Shown here: one piece after another, positions 7,160 to 17,100 of the stretch
Position numbering within the stretch: the first letter of the stretch is position 1
Layout: each line of letters opens with the position of its first letter
Source of the DNA: a virus
Strand: one strand, 5' to 3'
Virus record (IMG/VR): IMGVR_UViG_3300021084_000010
Location: 1 to 42,545 of that record
Length of the DNA: 42,545 bases
Notes under the pieces: model-generated
Seen by the model: the letters and a program-made list of their open reading frames with translations, nothing else
Database searches by the model: none
What the model was told of the DNA's origin: nothing
Translations under genes and position numbers: made by a program

Positions 7160-8917
7160 ATGATTATATTAGGGTTAAATTTAGGTCATGATGCTTCAGT
7201 TTCACTTTTAAAAGATGGTAAAGTTATTTCATCTATATCATGTGAAAGAATTTATAGACTTAAAAAAACTTCTTACATTGATTGGGTAGCAATAGATTAT
7301 GTTTTAAGTGATTCTAATATTTCATTTGATGAAGTTGACTATATAAGTGTTGGGGGGTACGATAAATGGAACTCAAACGGATTTATAGAAATTTATTTAG
7401 ATAAAGATGAAGATAGTCCATTTAAAGGTGAACTCCCACCTCTAACCAAACATGGGTATGATATATTTAATGATAATTGGTTAGTGACACCAACTACAGA
7501 TAGGGAGTCATTCCCTTTCATAAATATTAATGTGGTTTTAGAGGGTCACTATGTAAAAAAAGGTTACTTAGTAAATCATCAAACTGCACATGCTGCATCA
7601 TCTTTTTACACATCACCATTTAAAAAATCTGTCATAATGACATTAGATGCTTCGGGTGAATATCCTGAAAAAAGTGGGTCTTACCATTACGGTAGTAATG
7701 ATAGATTAGAAATTTTAGGGGCACCTAATACTTTAGTTGGTGTTTTTTATGACAAAATGACTGATTGGTTATCGATAGGTCCTGGATTAACTAAAGCTGG
7801 AACGTTGATGGGATTATCATCATTTGGTAAACCCAATGAAATAGCTATTAATCAATGGAAGGATTTTATAATTAATAATAACGGTAAATTAAGTTCAGGT
7901 GATTTAGAGTTTTATTATATAATGGGTTCTAAATTATCGGGATTACCCCCACATACCTATAGGGGTTGGATAGAAAAAGATAATGTATTATACAAAGAAA
8001 AACCTAAGTTTAGTGGTAATAGAACAATACTAACTAATTCAGAAGTTGATACGGTAAAGGGTATGGACTTAGCATCTTCAGTACAATATATTTTTGAAAA
8101 AATAGTTCTGATGTTTGTTGATGAATTATACGAATTAACAAAAGGTTATAATGGTGGTAATTTATGTTTGGCGGGTGGTTCATTTTTAAACTGTAATGTT
8201 AATTATAAAATACTTAAAGAAAGTAAATTTAAAAACATTTACATATATCCCGCTTCAGGTGATGATGGGTTATCTGTTGGTTCTACACTTTATTCTTATC
8301 ATCATATTTTAGGTAATGATAATAAAGAGTATAGTAATTCAGAAATTGTTTATACGGGTAAAAAATATACTAATGAAACTATTGGTGAGAAATATGATGT
8401 GAAGGTAATCTCTAAAATGATTAGTGAATCTAAAATTATTGCGTGGTTTCAAGGAGGTTCAGAATTTGGACCAAGAGCGTTAGGTAATCGTTCATTTATA
8501 GCTAATCCTGTTGACCCTAATATGAAAGATATCTTAAACGCTAGAATTAAATTTAGAGAATGGTTTAGACCATTTGCACCATCGGTTACTGAAGAAAACT
8601 GTCAGGAGTATTTTGATATTGATGTTCCATCACCTTTTATGTTATATACATGTCCTGTTAAAAAACCTGACTTAGTACCATCCATTACTCATGTTGACGG
8701 TACTGCTAGAGTTCAAACAGTTAATCAAAAAGATAATCCAACTTATTATGAGTTGATAAGAGAAGTTGAAAAACATACCAATATTCCTATGGTACTTAAC
8801 ACTTCTTTAAATATAAACGGTCAACCAATAGTTGAAACAATAGAGGACGCTATTGATTTATTTAATAATAGTGATGTTGACGCAATAGTTATTAATAATA
8901 GAATGATATTAAAATGA
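7160..8917 (+). CDS. NodU/CmcH/TobZ-family O-carbamoyltransferase
   Basis: Transfers the carbamoyl group of carbamoyl phosphate, via carbamoyl-AMP, to a hydroxyl group. At 585 residues it has the full two-domain length. The Kae1-like N-terminal domain has GLNLGHDASVSLL at the start, HQTAHAASSFYTSPF (about 140) with metal-binding His residues, DASGEYPEKSG, and LAGGSFLNCNVN. The YrdC-like C-terminal part has GGSEFGPRALGNRS (about 430), FREWFRPFAPSV and NTSLNINGQPI. Known family members modify Nod factors and antibiotics; in phages, related enzymes have been linked to hypermodified DNA bases. Here the substrate could be a glycan on the fibres or a base; the sequence does not decide. It overlaps the glutaredoxin gene by 4 nt. 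Confidence 0.92.
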   Translation: MIILGLNLGHDASVSLLKDGKVISSISCERIYRLKKTSYIDWVAIDYVLSDSNISFDEVDYISVGGYDKWNSNGFIEIYLDKDEDSPFKGELPPLTKHGYDIFNDNWLVTPTTDRESFPFININVVLEGHYVKKGYLVNHQTAHAASSFYTSPFKKSVIMTLDASGEYPEKSGSYHYGSNDRLEILGAPNTLVGVFYDKMTDWLSIGPGLTKAGTLMGLSSFGKPNEIAINQWKDFIINNNGKLSSGDLEFYYIMGSKLSGLPPHTYRGWIEKDNVLYKEKPKFSGNRTILTNSEVDTVKGMDLASSVQYIFEKIVLMFVDELYELTKGYNGGNLCLAGGSFLNCNVNYKILKESKFKNIYIYPASGDDGLSVGSTLYSYHHILGNDNKEYSNSEIVYTGKKYTNETIGEKYDVKVISKMISESKIIAWFQGGSEFGPRALGNRSFIANPVDPNMKDILNARIKFREWFRPFAPSVTEENCQEYFDIDVPSPFMLYTCPVKKPDLVPSITHVDGTARVQTVNQKDNPTYYELIREVEKHTNIPMVLNTSLNINGQPIVETIEDAIDLFNNSDVDAIVINNRMILK

Positions 8918-9198
8918 AAAAAGTTATAGTTTACACCATGAAAGGTTGTCGTCACTGTGATGATATGAAAAAAATGTTAAAGGACTCTAAAATTGAGTTT
9001 ACACCAAGAGATATAGATGTCTTTAAAAATGAATACGACTTATTTGTTCAGGCTACGGATAGTGAGTTTATTCCTGCGTTTATGTTATTGACTGTTGAAA
9101 AAGGTGACAAAACATCTAACATAAAATTACTGGTACCTGATGATGACTTTGAAGATTTAGACGAAGCTTTGGTTAAGGTGAAACGATATTTAAAATAA
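8914..9198 (+). CDS. Glutaredoxin-like protein
   Basis: A 94-residue thioredoxin-fold protein with Cys-Arg-His-Cys at residues 12-15 after the strand KVIVYTMKG, typical of glutaredoxin/NrdH-like redox proteins, and an Ile-Pro-Ala cis-proline region near residue 48. It starts inside the carbamoyltransferase stop (ATGA). Its 3' end overlaps the convergent minus-strand gene by 9 nt. It probably reduces a phage enzyme; the partner is not shown by the sequence. Confidence 0.85.
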   Translation: MKKVIVYTMKGCRHCDDMKKMLKDSKIEFTPRDIDVFKNEYDLFVQATDSEFIPAFMLLTVEKGDKTSNIKLLVPDDDFEDLDEALVKVKRYLK

Positions 9199-10056
9199 TA
9201 TCATTTCACCTACTTTATCTTTTACTTTCCATATATTAAAATGACTTATGATTTCTTCTGAGAAATCATACTCATTCAAATCCCACCTCTTAATTATTTC
9301 ATCAGGTTTAAATGTAAATAAATCTAAAATTAAAGATTCTAACCACTCATTACTTGTCATTAAACTGTCTGAGGTAACTTTAAGTGATATATTCTCCCAA
9401 TTAATTGTGTCAAACTTAGCGTCTGTAAAAAATTCAACGGTTAAGTCACGACATAATCCTCTCTCAAATATATTATAAACAATGTAGTTAAAGTACGACT
9501 CAAAAAGTTTAGATGTTTTTAAGTTTTTACCGTAATGTTGTGATGATTTAAAAGTTTCAACAGAAGAATTATTTTTTAAAATTTTATAATCCTCAAAATT
9601 ATTTAACACATCACTTATGATATCTTCATTAAAATCATTTGTAGTAAATACAATGTTTAAATCAGTACAAGCGGTAAACCTGTAGTGTTTATTATTTAAC
9701 GTATCTAAATAGGTTTGTTTTTTTATTGAATCGGATAACTCATCTTTAGTATATGTTTTTTTAAAATAAATCGATTCTTCCTCAACAGGTGTGTCATATT
9801 CGATAAGGTCAACAACATTTAAATTTATATCACTACTAAAGAGTGTTTTATAATATGATATAAATAATTTAGATAAGTTAATTGGTGTTTTATGTGTGGT
9901 ATTTCCTCTCACCACTATAAAGTTACTGTTGTTTATTACTTGTATGTTTGTTTTATGATTTTTAGTTTCTTTTTCTATCTCAAGAATTACCTTATTAACT
10001 AATAGATTAGTTAAGTCTTCACCTCTTGAATAAGTTTGTACTATGTAGTTCGGCAT
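9190..10056 (-). CDS. Hypothetical protein, 288 aa
   Basis: Unrecognised. An alpha/beta-looking protein with strands such as FIVVRG near residue 46 and RFTACTDLNIVFTTN near residue 128, and a C-terminus rich in Trp and acidic residues. It has no signal peptide, membrane segment, P-loop or His-x-Asp metal site. It is a lone minus-strand gene convergent with the redox/carbamoyl operon and divergent from the collagen operon. The start ATG is preceded by AT-rich sequence without a clear ribosome binding site, as for most genes here. Confidence 0.7.
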   Translation of the reverse strand: MPNYIVQTYSRGEDLTNLLVNKVILEIEKETKNHKTNIQVINNSNFIVVRGNTTHKTPINLSKLFISYYKTLFSSDINLNVVDLIEYDTPVEEESIYFKKTYTKDELSDSIKKQTYLDTLNNKHYRFTACTDLNIVFTTNDFNEDIISDVLNNFEDYKILKNNSSVETFKSSQHYGKNLKTSKLFESYFNYIVYNIFERGLCRDLTVEFFTDAKFDTINWENISLKVTSDSLMTSNEWLESLILDLFTFKPDEIIKRWDLNEYDFSEEIISHFNIWKVKDKVGEMILF

Positions 10057-10073
10057 ATTAAATGACTTTTAAA

Positions 10074-10080
10074 TATTTAT
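10074..10080 (+). promoter_or_regulatory. TATTTAT element upstream of the collagen operon
   Basis: One of two plus-strand TATTTAT heptamers in the 139-nt gap upstream of the first collagen gene; this one lies about 120 nt upstream of the start. It is weaker as a promoter candidate than the copy at 10159. Confidence 0.25.
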
Positions 10081-10158
10081 TAAATGTATTATATAAAAAA
10101 AAACTTGAATGATAAATACAAATCGGTATTTAAAATGAATAATAAACTTTTTTGTGAG

Positions 10159-10165
10159 TATTTAT
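10159..10165 (+). promoter_or_regulatory. TATTTAT element, candidate late promoter of the collagen operon
   Basis: TATTTAT followed by AAAATAAG lies 31 nt upstream of the first fibre start codon. This gap is the only promoter-sized space before 13 kb of overlapping genes, so a strong promoter is expected here. The same element precedes most isolated units in the window. Confidence 0.45.
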
Positions 10166-10195
10166 AAAATAAGATAAACCCTTTGAATTGCACCA

Positions 10196-13100
10196 ATGGC
10201 TAAAAACATTATAATAGTACCACAACCAACAGGTACGACACTTCCTTATATTATTTTTGAGAACACTAATGGTGATACTATTTCATTAAATGTTCACAAT
10301 GACGGTCGTCTAACTTTTTCAGGTGCAACACATGGTGATGCTTTAGTTGTTATTGATGAAGATAGGTTAAATGTTAAAGGTTCTATTATCTTAGGTAATG
10401 ACGTAGCATTTAATAGTGTTGGTTCTATTACGGACACTGGTGGTTGGAAAGGTAGTACTCAAGGACTAAAAGGTAATCATGGTGTTGACGGTGATAAAGG
10501 TTTAAAAGGTGTACAGGGACCTGTAGGGCCAACAGCTAATAGAGGTACAAGTGTTGATGGACCACAAGGTGATAAAGGTAGAAAAGGGTTAAAAGGTCTC
10601 AAAGGTAGATTTGGTACTATAGGTACTAGTTGGGCGTTCCAAAATGATGGTGATAAAGGTTTAAAAGGACCACAAGGTCCAACATCCACTGAAGTGGGTC
10701 CGAAAGGTGAAAAAGGTAATCGTGGAGTTCAGGGTGAAGAGGGTATTAAAGGTGCTATTGGAGATAAAGCCAGTCAAGGACCTGTAGGTTTACAAGGTTC
10801 AAATTCAGATAAAGGTATTGTTGGTGATAAAGGTAATAAGGGTTTAAAAGGACCACAAGGACCTAAAGGTGTCAAAGGTATTGAAGGTGAAAAAGGTAAA
10901 AAAGGTTCTTTAGGACCACAAGGACCAGTTTCACAATCGGGTTCATCTGCGGATAAAGGACTTAAAGGACTTAAAGGTCTTCAAGGAACAAAAGGTCCGA
11001 AAGGTATTCAAGGTACTCAGGGATTACAAGGACCAATAGCAAGTGTTGGTTCACAAGGACCCATAGGACCTAAAGGTCCAACAGGAGAAAAAGGTATAAA
11101 AGGGCTGATAGGTGTTAAAGGTCTTAAGGGTGTGAAAGGTCTTAAGGGTGTGAAGGGACATAAAGGACTTATTGCTGTAAGTGGTGATAATGGTCAACAA
11201 GGTCCAACGGGGGCTCAAGGACCAATAGGTTATAAAGGGGACAAGGGACTTAAAGGTCTTCAAGGAACAAAAGGTCCGAAAGGTATTAAAGGACCACAAG
11301 CCAGTACAACTACACAAGGACCACAAGGACCACAAGGATTACAAGGAATCACTTCAACAGATAAGGGTATTAAGGGTCAAAAAGGGTTAAAAGGTGTAAA
11401 GGGTTTAAAAGGTTTAAAACCTAATAGAGGTACTCAAGGAGGTATCGGTACACAAGCATCACAAGGACCTACTGGACCAACAGGACCTAAAGGTGATGAT
11501 AAAGGTCAGAAAGGTCTAAAAGGTATTAAAGGTCTAAAAGGTAATAGAGGACCACAAGGACCTCAAGGTGCGATTGGTAATCAAGGTAGTATAGCCTCTA
11601 CAGGTGACAAAGGTATAAAGGGTGTAGTTGGACCAACACCATTCAAAGGACTTAAAGGTCTTAAGGGTAATAAAGGTTTAAAAGGACCTAAAAATTCACA
11701 AGGTCCACAAGGTCCAACAGGTAATCAGGCGTCTATAGGTGATAAAGGTAATCGAGGTGCTACTTCAACCGATAAGGGTCTTAAGGGACCTAAAGGTTTA
11801 AAGGGTATTGAAGGACCTAAAGGACCTATTGGGTTACAAGGTCCACAATCAAGTACAGGAACTGTAGGGGAACAGGGACCACAGGGTGACCAAGGACCAC
11901 AAGGTCCAACTTCAACTGATAAAGGTATAAAAGGACAAAAAGGTTTAAAGGGTTTAACTGGTGGACGTGGACCACAAGGAAGTGATGGTGTAAGAGGAGG
12001 TAAAGGACCGCAAGGGCCAACAGGTAACAGAGGTAATATTGGTGTATCATCCGACAAAGGTAATAGAGGTCCACAGTCTGAGGAAAAAGGACTTAAGGGT
12101 CCTCAAGGCGATAGAGGTTCACAATCTACTGATAAGGGTCAAAAAGGTCCACAAGGAAGTAGAGGGAGTCAAGCCGCACAAGGACCAACAGGACCGGCAA
12201 GTACCGATAGAGGTCCGGTTGGTAATAGAGGACAACAAGGAAAACAATCTACTGATAAAGGTCAAAAAGGTCCACAGGGACCACAGGGGGACCAAGCCGC
12301 TGCAGGACCAACGGGTCCACAAGGTCCAACCAATGACACTAAAGGTCATAAAGGGTTAAAGGGTTTAAAAGGAGTTAAAGGTAATAGAGGTAGTCAAGGT
12401 CCAAGAGGACCACAAGGAGCAACATCAACCGTAAAGGGGTATAAAGGTATAACCAGTACTACTAAAGGTATTAAAGGACAGAAAGGTTATAAAGGACCTA
12501 AAGGGCCAAGAGGTTCTGTTGGTAATAGAGGGGCACAAGGTGCGACATCAATAGTAAAAGGGGCGAAAGGACCAAATAATTCTGAAAAAGGGCTAAAAGG
12601 ACTAAAAGGTTTAAAAGGGCCAAAGGGTAATAGAGGTAACCAAGGACCACAAGGTGTTAGAGGAGCCAATTCAACGGTTAAAGGGTTTAAAGGGATAGAT
12701 AATACAACTAAAGGTCCAAAAGGTTTAAAAGGAGTTAAAGGTAATCGAGGAAATCAGGGGTCGCAAGGACCGCAAGGACCAAGAGGTTCAGCTTCAACTA
12801 CACAAGGACCAAAAGGTCCAACTAATAATACTAAAGGTCAAAAAGGTGCAGTTGGTGATTCAGGAATAAAAGGTGATAAAGGTATACGAGGACCGCAAGG
12901 ACCAAGAGGAAATGATTCAACAGTAAAAGGATTAAAAGGACAGCCAAGTACTGAAAAAGGTTTAAAGGGACTTAAAGGGCCAAAAGGGCCGAAGGGTAAT
13001 AGAGGTAATCAAGGACCTCAAGGGTCAAGAGGAAATGATTCAACAGTAAAAGGACCAATAGGACCGTCAAGTTCAGAAAGGGGTCTACAGGGTGTTAAAG

Positions 13101-14173
13101 GATTAAAAGGGCGAAAAGGGCCAAAGGGACGTAAAGGTATTAAGGGACCACAAGGTTCTCAATCTACAGATAAAGGTCAAAAAGGTTTTATAGGTACAGA
13201 TAAAGGTCTTAAAGGTCTACAAGGTAGTAAAGGACCTAAAGGAAATAGAGGACCACAAGGCTCACAAGGACCAAGAGGTCTACAATCTACAGATAAAGGT
13301 ATAAAAGGTTATAAAGGACCAAGAGGTTCAAATGGACCAACAGGTCCAGGTGGGTCAAATGGGTCAGGTGGTCCAACAGGGCCAACAGGTGGTGGAGGTT
13401 CAAATGGACCAACGGGACCACAAGGACCAGCAGGTACTGAAAAAGGGTTAAAGGGTCTTAAAGGACTAAAAGGCCCTATTGAAAAACAAGGTAGTCAAGG
13501 ACCAATAGGTCCGCAAGGTAATACTTCAACAGTAAAAGGACCAACAGGGCCAATTGGTAATGACCTTGGACCAACAGGTCCAACAGGACCACAAGGTCCG
13601 GCAAGTACGGATAAAGGTCCGATAGGACCAAAAGGACCAACATCAACAGTAAAGGGGGTAAAAGGACTAAGAGGGCCAATTGGTAGTACGGGACCAAGAG
13701 GAGGACAAGGAACAAGTGGACCACAGGGACCGACAGGACCACAAGGACCGGCTGGTAGTGGTGGTGCGACAGGGCCAACTGGTGGACAAGGACCTAAAGG
13801 TCCAAAAGGACCAAGAGGTTTACAAGGACCACAGGGACTACAAGGTCCAGCATCAGATAAAAGATTAAAAAATAATATTAAATCTTTAAAAGGTAATCTA
13901 AGTAAGTTAAAATTAATTGACGGTGTAAAGTTTACATGGAAAGGTGGGTCAACTAAATTTGAAAATAATTATGGTGAAGATTTTGGATTTATCGCTCAAG
14001 ATATTGAAAAAGTTATACCTGAAGTTGTATTTAATAGTGAGAGTGGTTATCTAAAACTTGAGTACGGTAAATTAGTTGCGATTGGTATAGGTTCTATACA
14101 AGAACAAAACACACGTATTGAAAATATAACAGATAGAATTAACATATTAAAATCAAAAATTTTAAATGGGTAG
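10196..14173 (+). CDS. Giant collagen-like fibre protein 1 with C-terminal S74 chaperone
   Basis: A 1325-residue virion fibre candidate. Residues 1-84 form a beta-rich N-terminal domain that starts with [11 protein letters not shown] and is shared in outline by the other two fibres. Residues about 85-1218 are Gly-X-Y repeats, mostly [12 protein letters not shown] and GPT, with very many Lys in the Y position, broken by recurrent four-residue insertions such as Ser-Thr-Asp-Lys. The C-terminal 106 residues are a peptidase S74 intramolecular chaperone: Ser-Asp-Lys-Arg-Leu-Lys from Ser1220, then [17 protein letters not shown] and a coiled-coil end. By analogy with phage endosialidases, self-cleavage is expected just before Ser1220 after trimer folding. 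The gene overlaps the next by 8 nt. The X-Lys-Gly sites are what animal lysyl modification enzymes recognise. Confidence 0.92.
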   Translation: MAKNIIIVPQPTGTTLPYIIFENTNGDTISLNVHNDGRLTFSGATHGDALVVIDEDRLNVKGSIILGNDVAFNSVGSITDTGGWKGSTQGLKGNHGVDGDKGLKGVQGPVGPTANRGTSVDGPQGDKGRKGLKGLKGRFGTIGTSWAFQNDGDKGLKGPQGPTSTEVGPKGEKGNRGVQGEEGIKGAIGDKASQGPVGLQGSNSDKGIVGDKGNKGLKGPQGPKGVKGIEGEKGKKGSLGPQGPVSQSGSSADKGLKGLKGLQGTKGPKGIQGTQGLQGPIASVGSQGPIGPKGPTGEKGIKGLIGVKGLKGVKGLKGVKGHKGLIAVSGDNGQQGPTGAQGPIGYKGDKGLKGLQGTKGPKGIKGPQASTTTQGPQGPQGLQGITSTDKGIKGQKGLKGVKGLKGLKPNRGTQGGIGTQASQGPTGPTGPKGDDKGQKGLKGIKGLKGNRGPQGPQGAIGNQGSIASTGDKGIKGVVGPTPFKGLKGLKGNKGLKGPKNSQGPQGPTGNQASIGDKGNRGATSTDKGLKGPKGLKGIEGPKGPIGLQGPQSSTGTVGEQGPQGDQGPQGPTSTDKGIKGQKGLKGLTGGRGPQGSDGVRGGKGPQGPTGNRGNIGVSSDKGNRGPQSEEKGLKGPQGDRGSQSTDKGQKGPQGSRGSQAAQGPTGPASTDRGPVGNRGQQGKQSTDKGQKGPQGPQGDQAAAGPTGPQGPTNDTKGHKGLKGLKGVKGNRGSQGPRGPQGATSTVKGYKGITSTTKGIKGQKGYKGPKGPRGSVGNRGAQGATSIVKGAKGPNNSEKGLKGLKGLKGPKGNRGNQGPQGVRGANSTVKGFKGIDNTTKGPKGLKGVKGNRGNQGSQGPQGPRGSASTTQGPKGPTNNTKGQKGAVGDSGIKGDKGIRGPQGPRGNDSTVKGLKGQPSTEKGLKGLKGPKGPKGNRGNQGPQGSRGNDSTVKGPIGPSSSERGLQGVKGLKGRKGPKGRKGIKGPQGSQSTDKGQKGFIGTDKGLKGLQGSKGPKGNRGPQGSQGPRGLQSTDKGIKGYKGPRGSNGPTGPGGSNGSGGPTGPTGGGGSNGPTGPQGPAGTEKGLKGLKGLKGPIEKQGSQGPIGPQGNTSTVKGPTGPIGNDLGPTGPTGPQGPASTDKGPIGPKGPTSTVKGVKGLRGPIGSTGPRGGQGTSGPQGPTGPQGPAGSGGATGPTGGQGPKGPKGPRGLQGPQGLQGPASDKRLKNNIKSLKGNLSKLKLIDGVKFTWKGGSTKFENNYGEDFGFIAQDIEKVIPEVVFNSESGYLKLEYGKLVAIGIGSIQEQNTRIENITDRINILKSKILNG
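10967..11008 (+). repeat. 42-nt exact direct repeat, copy 1
   Basis: A 42-nt sequence inside fibre gene 1 is repeated exactly at 11246-11287. The spacing of 279 nt is 93 codons, so recombination between copies would delete or add in-frame collagen. Confidence 0.8.
11246..11287 (+). repeat. 42-nt exact direct repeat, copy 2
   Basis: Second copy of the repeat at 10967-11008, identical over 42 nt and in the same reading frame of the collagen region. Confidence 0.8.
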
Positions 14174-17100
14174 AGACATTAAAATAAATCCAACGGGTGG
14201 GACAATCAGTTTTTCAGGTACTAATAGTACTATGATTAATATTGACTATAATAGTGGTGAATTAAATTTCAACACCCACTTAGGTAATGATTTTAAAATT
14301 ACTTCAAACTTAGAGTTAGATAATATAAAGTTTATGCCGTCTGTTTCAGTAAAGAAAGAGAATAGTAACGAACTAATTGATGACTTAGGTAAGTGGAAGG
14401 GTTACCCTATGAATATGATTGGACCGACTGGTACACAAGGTCCAAATGGACCTACAGGTCTTAAGGGTAGTAGAGCGGTTGATGGAGAAAAAGGTTTAAA
14501 AGGTAAAAAAGGTTTAAAAGGTATAACTTCTACTGAACAAGGTCCACAGGGTGACCAAGGTACTAAGGGGTTAAAAGGTATCAAAGGAGAAAAGGCTAAC
14601 CAAGGACCTATAGGGCCAACAGGTGTCAAAGGTCAAATAGGTCCTCAGGGTAATACAGGACCAATAGGTCCGACATCTTTAAAAGGTCCAGTAGGACCAC
14701 AAGGGTTTAAAGGTTTCAAAGGTAATAAAGGTATAAAGGGATTAATTGGTGACTCACTGAAAGGTCCTACAGGATTATCGGCGAGTAAAGGTAACCAAGG
14801 ACCCACAGGTACTAATAAAGGACCAATTGGTCCAAAAGGTGAGGTAGGTGTAAAAGGACCTCAAGGACCAATTGGGATTACTGCAAATGTAGATGTTTAT
14901 GTTTTCTATGACGCGACATCAATGCCAAGTGATAAAGCTAAAGAAGCTTCGCAGAGTGTTAGAGATTGGTTCCAAACGGTAAATGGTGATGGTGATATTA
15001 ATAAACTATACGAGGGGGTAATTGGTAAAAATTCTCATAATGGTGAAAACTGGTTATGGTGGGCATCTTACCCATATCTTGGTTCACTATCCGGAGGTAC
15101 CTTATCTGATAACACACAAATTAATGAATTTAATAGTGCTGTACCTAATGCAACTTATCAATCTGATTATTGTAAGTCTAACTCAGGTGGTAATTGTGTA
15201 CCAAGAAACTCACAATTTAATGATGGTGAAACGATATATAGAAGAATTAACAGAGGTGTTAATTTAGATACAGGTGCCGCTGAAACAATATCTCAGGGTG
15301 TACCTTTTGACCATAGTGATTTAAATAATACGGAAACATCGGGACAAGGTTCATTTGGTGGTGATAATACTAACTATTTGGTAATTATTGTTGCTGATGA
15401 GTCAGATGGTCTTGTTGGTTTATATCATGGACAGGTAGGTGGGACTAATAGTAATCCAACTAAGAGTGATTTGTATAATAAACCATTTGAATTAAATGGT
15501 AATTATTGGAATAATAATGCGGGTGATGAATATACGAATAGGTATTTACACGATTACTGTTCTTATGTTCAAGTATATGAAGATATTATATCCAATAGAG
15601 GGGGTAATGCTCAAGGTTTAGTTTATCCAGTTGTAAACCCACTTAGAGGTACTTCAACTTATGCGTTTGTTCAACATGCAGTAGCAGCAATTGAGGGTAG
15701 TACCATCACTAGTAATGAGTTTTTAAACAGATATGGTGATAACATAACTTCAGTTGGTCCTGAAAACTTAAATTTAAGTGCATTAACAAGAACAAATGTA
15801 TATTCAGGTTTAACGTCTGAAACTTGTTATACAAATTTAGAAAGTAGTTTTAAAAATGGTTCAGGACTAAAACATTTTGGATTTGATGTTGACCCTACTG
15901 TTAGTAATTTTACGGAATCCGTTGTTACAAACGCTTTAACGTCTTTTCTAAGACAACAAGGTGAAACTGGTGACGAAGGTAATAAAGGAATCGCTGGTGA
16001 CGATAAAGGAACTAAAGGATTAAAAGGATTAAAAGGATTAAAAGGTTTAAAAGGGGCTAAAGGACCTGATACCGATAGTGGAACAAAAGGTGTGGTAGGT
16101 GAAAAGGGACCTATCGGTGTTGATGGACCTGTTGGTGATTTAAAAGGTCCAAAAGGTGAAGTTGGAGTTGTTGGACCAAAAGGTATTAAAGGACCTGATG
16201 GTTCCATAGGTGTTTCACCCAAAGGTCAAATAGGTCCTGATGGTGACCAAGGACCTACAGGTGGTAGAGGTGAAACTTCTACCGATAAAGGTGAAAAAGG
16301 TATTAAAGGTAGAAGAGGTAATAAAGGTCTTAAAGGTATTAAAGGTGTCAAAGGTCTAATAGCTAGCCAAGGAGATACGGGACCAACAGGTCCTCAATCC
16401 GATAAAGGTCTGACCGGTAATAAAGGTGATAAAGGTCTCAAAGGTTTAAAAGGTCGAAAAGGATTACTTGGTCCACAAGGACCACAAGGAGCAATTGCTG
16501 ACCAAGGAGCTCAAGGTCCAGTTTCACAAGATGGTGAGGGAGCGGATAAAGGTCTTAAAGGACTTAAAGGATTAAAAGGGTTAAAAGGTAAAAAGGGTAT
16601 TGATGGGACAAAAGGACCTCAAGGGCCAACAAGCCAAGGTAATGAGTTAGGACCTACAGGGGAAAAGGGTCAAAGAGGACCACAGGGAGATAAAGGTAAT
16701 AAAGGTTATAAAGGATTAAAAGGTAAGAAAGGTGTTAAGGGACCTAAAGGACCTAAAGGTTTAATCGCGAGTCAAGGTGATGGAGGACCACAAGGACCAA
16801 CGGGACCAGTGGCGGACCAAGGTAATAAAGGACTTAAAGGATTAAAAGGTAATAAAGGTTTTAAAGGGTTAAAAGGTTTAATAGGGCCTCAAGGAAATAA
16901 AGGACTTAAAGCCAGTCAAGGTGATGCGGGCCCACAAGGTCCTGAAAGTATCAAAGGGCAAAAGGGTTATAAAGGTATCAAAGGTCAAAAAGGTTATAAA
17001 GGACCACAAGGTAATAAAGGACCTAAAGGTTTAAAAGGGTTAAAAGGTGTTACTGGTGATAAAGGTTTAATAAGTGTATCTGCAGGTGACAAAGGAATTA

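Noticed and set aside
9190-10056. S-adenosylmethionine synthetase-like or lysyl hydroxylase-like gene
   Set aside because: A short VVRG strand gave a first impression of similarity, but no ATP, Mg or Fe (His-x-Asp) motifs are present.
10477-13778. Long minus-strand and out-of-frame ORFs inside fibre gene 1 (also in fibre genes 2 and 3)
   Set aside because: They are shadows of the nine-base collagen periodicity, rich in Pro/Leu or Trp/Ser, with no start context and fully inside strong coding frames.
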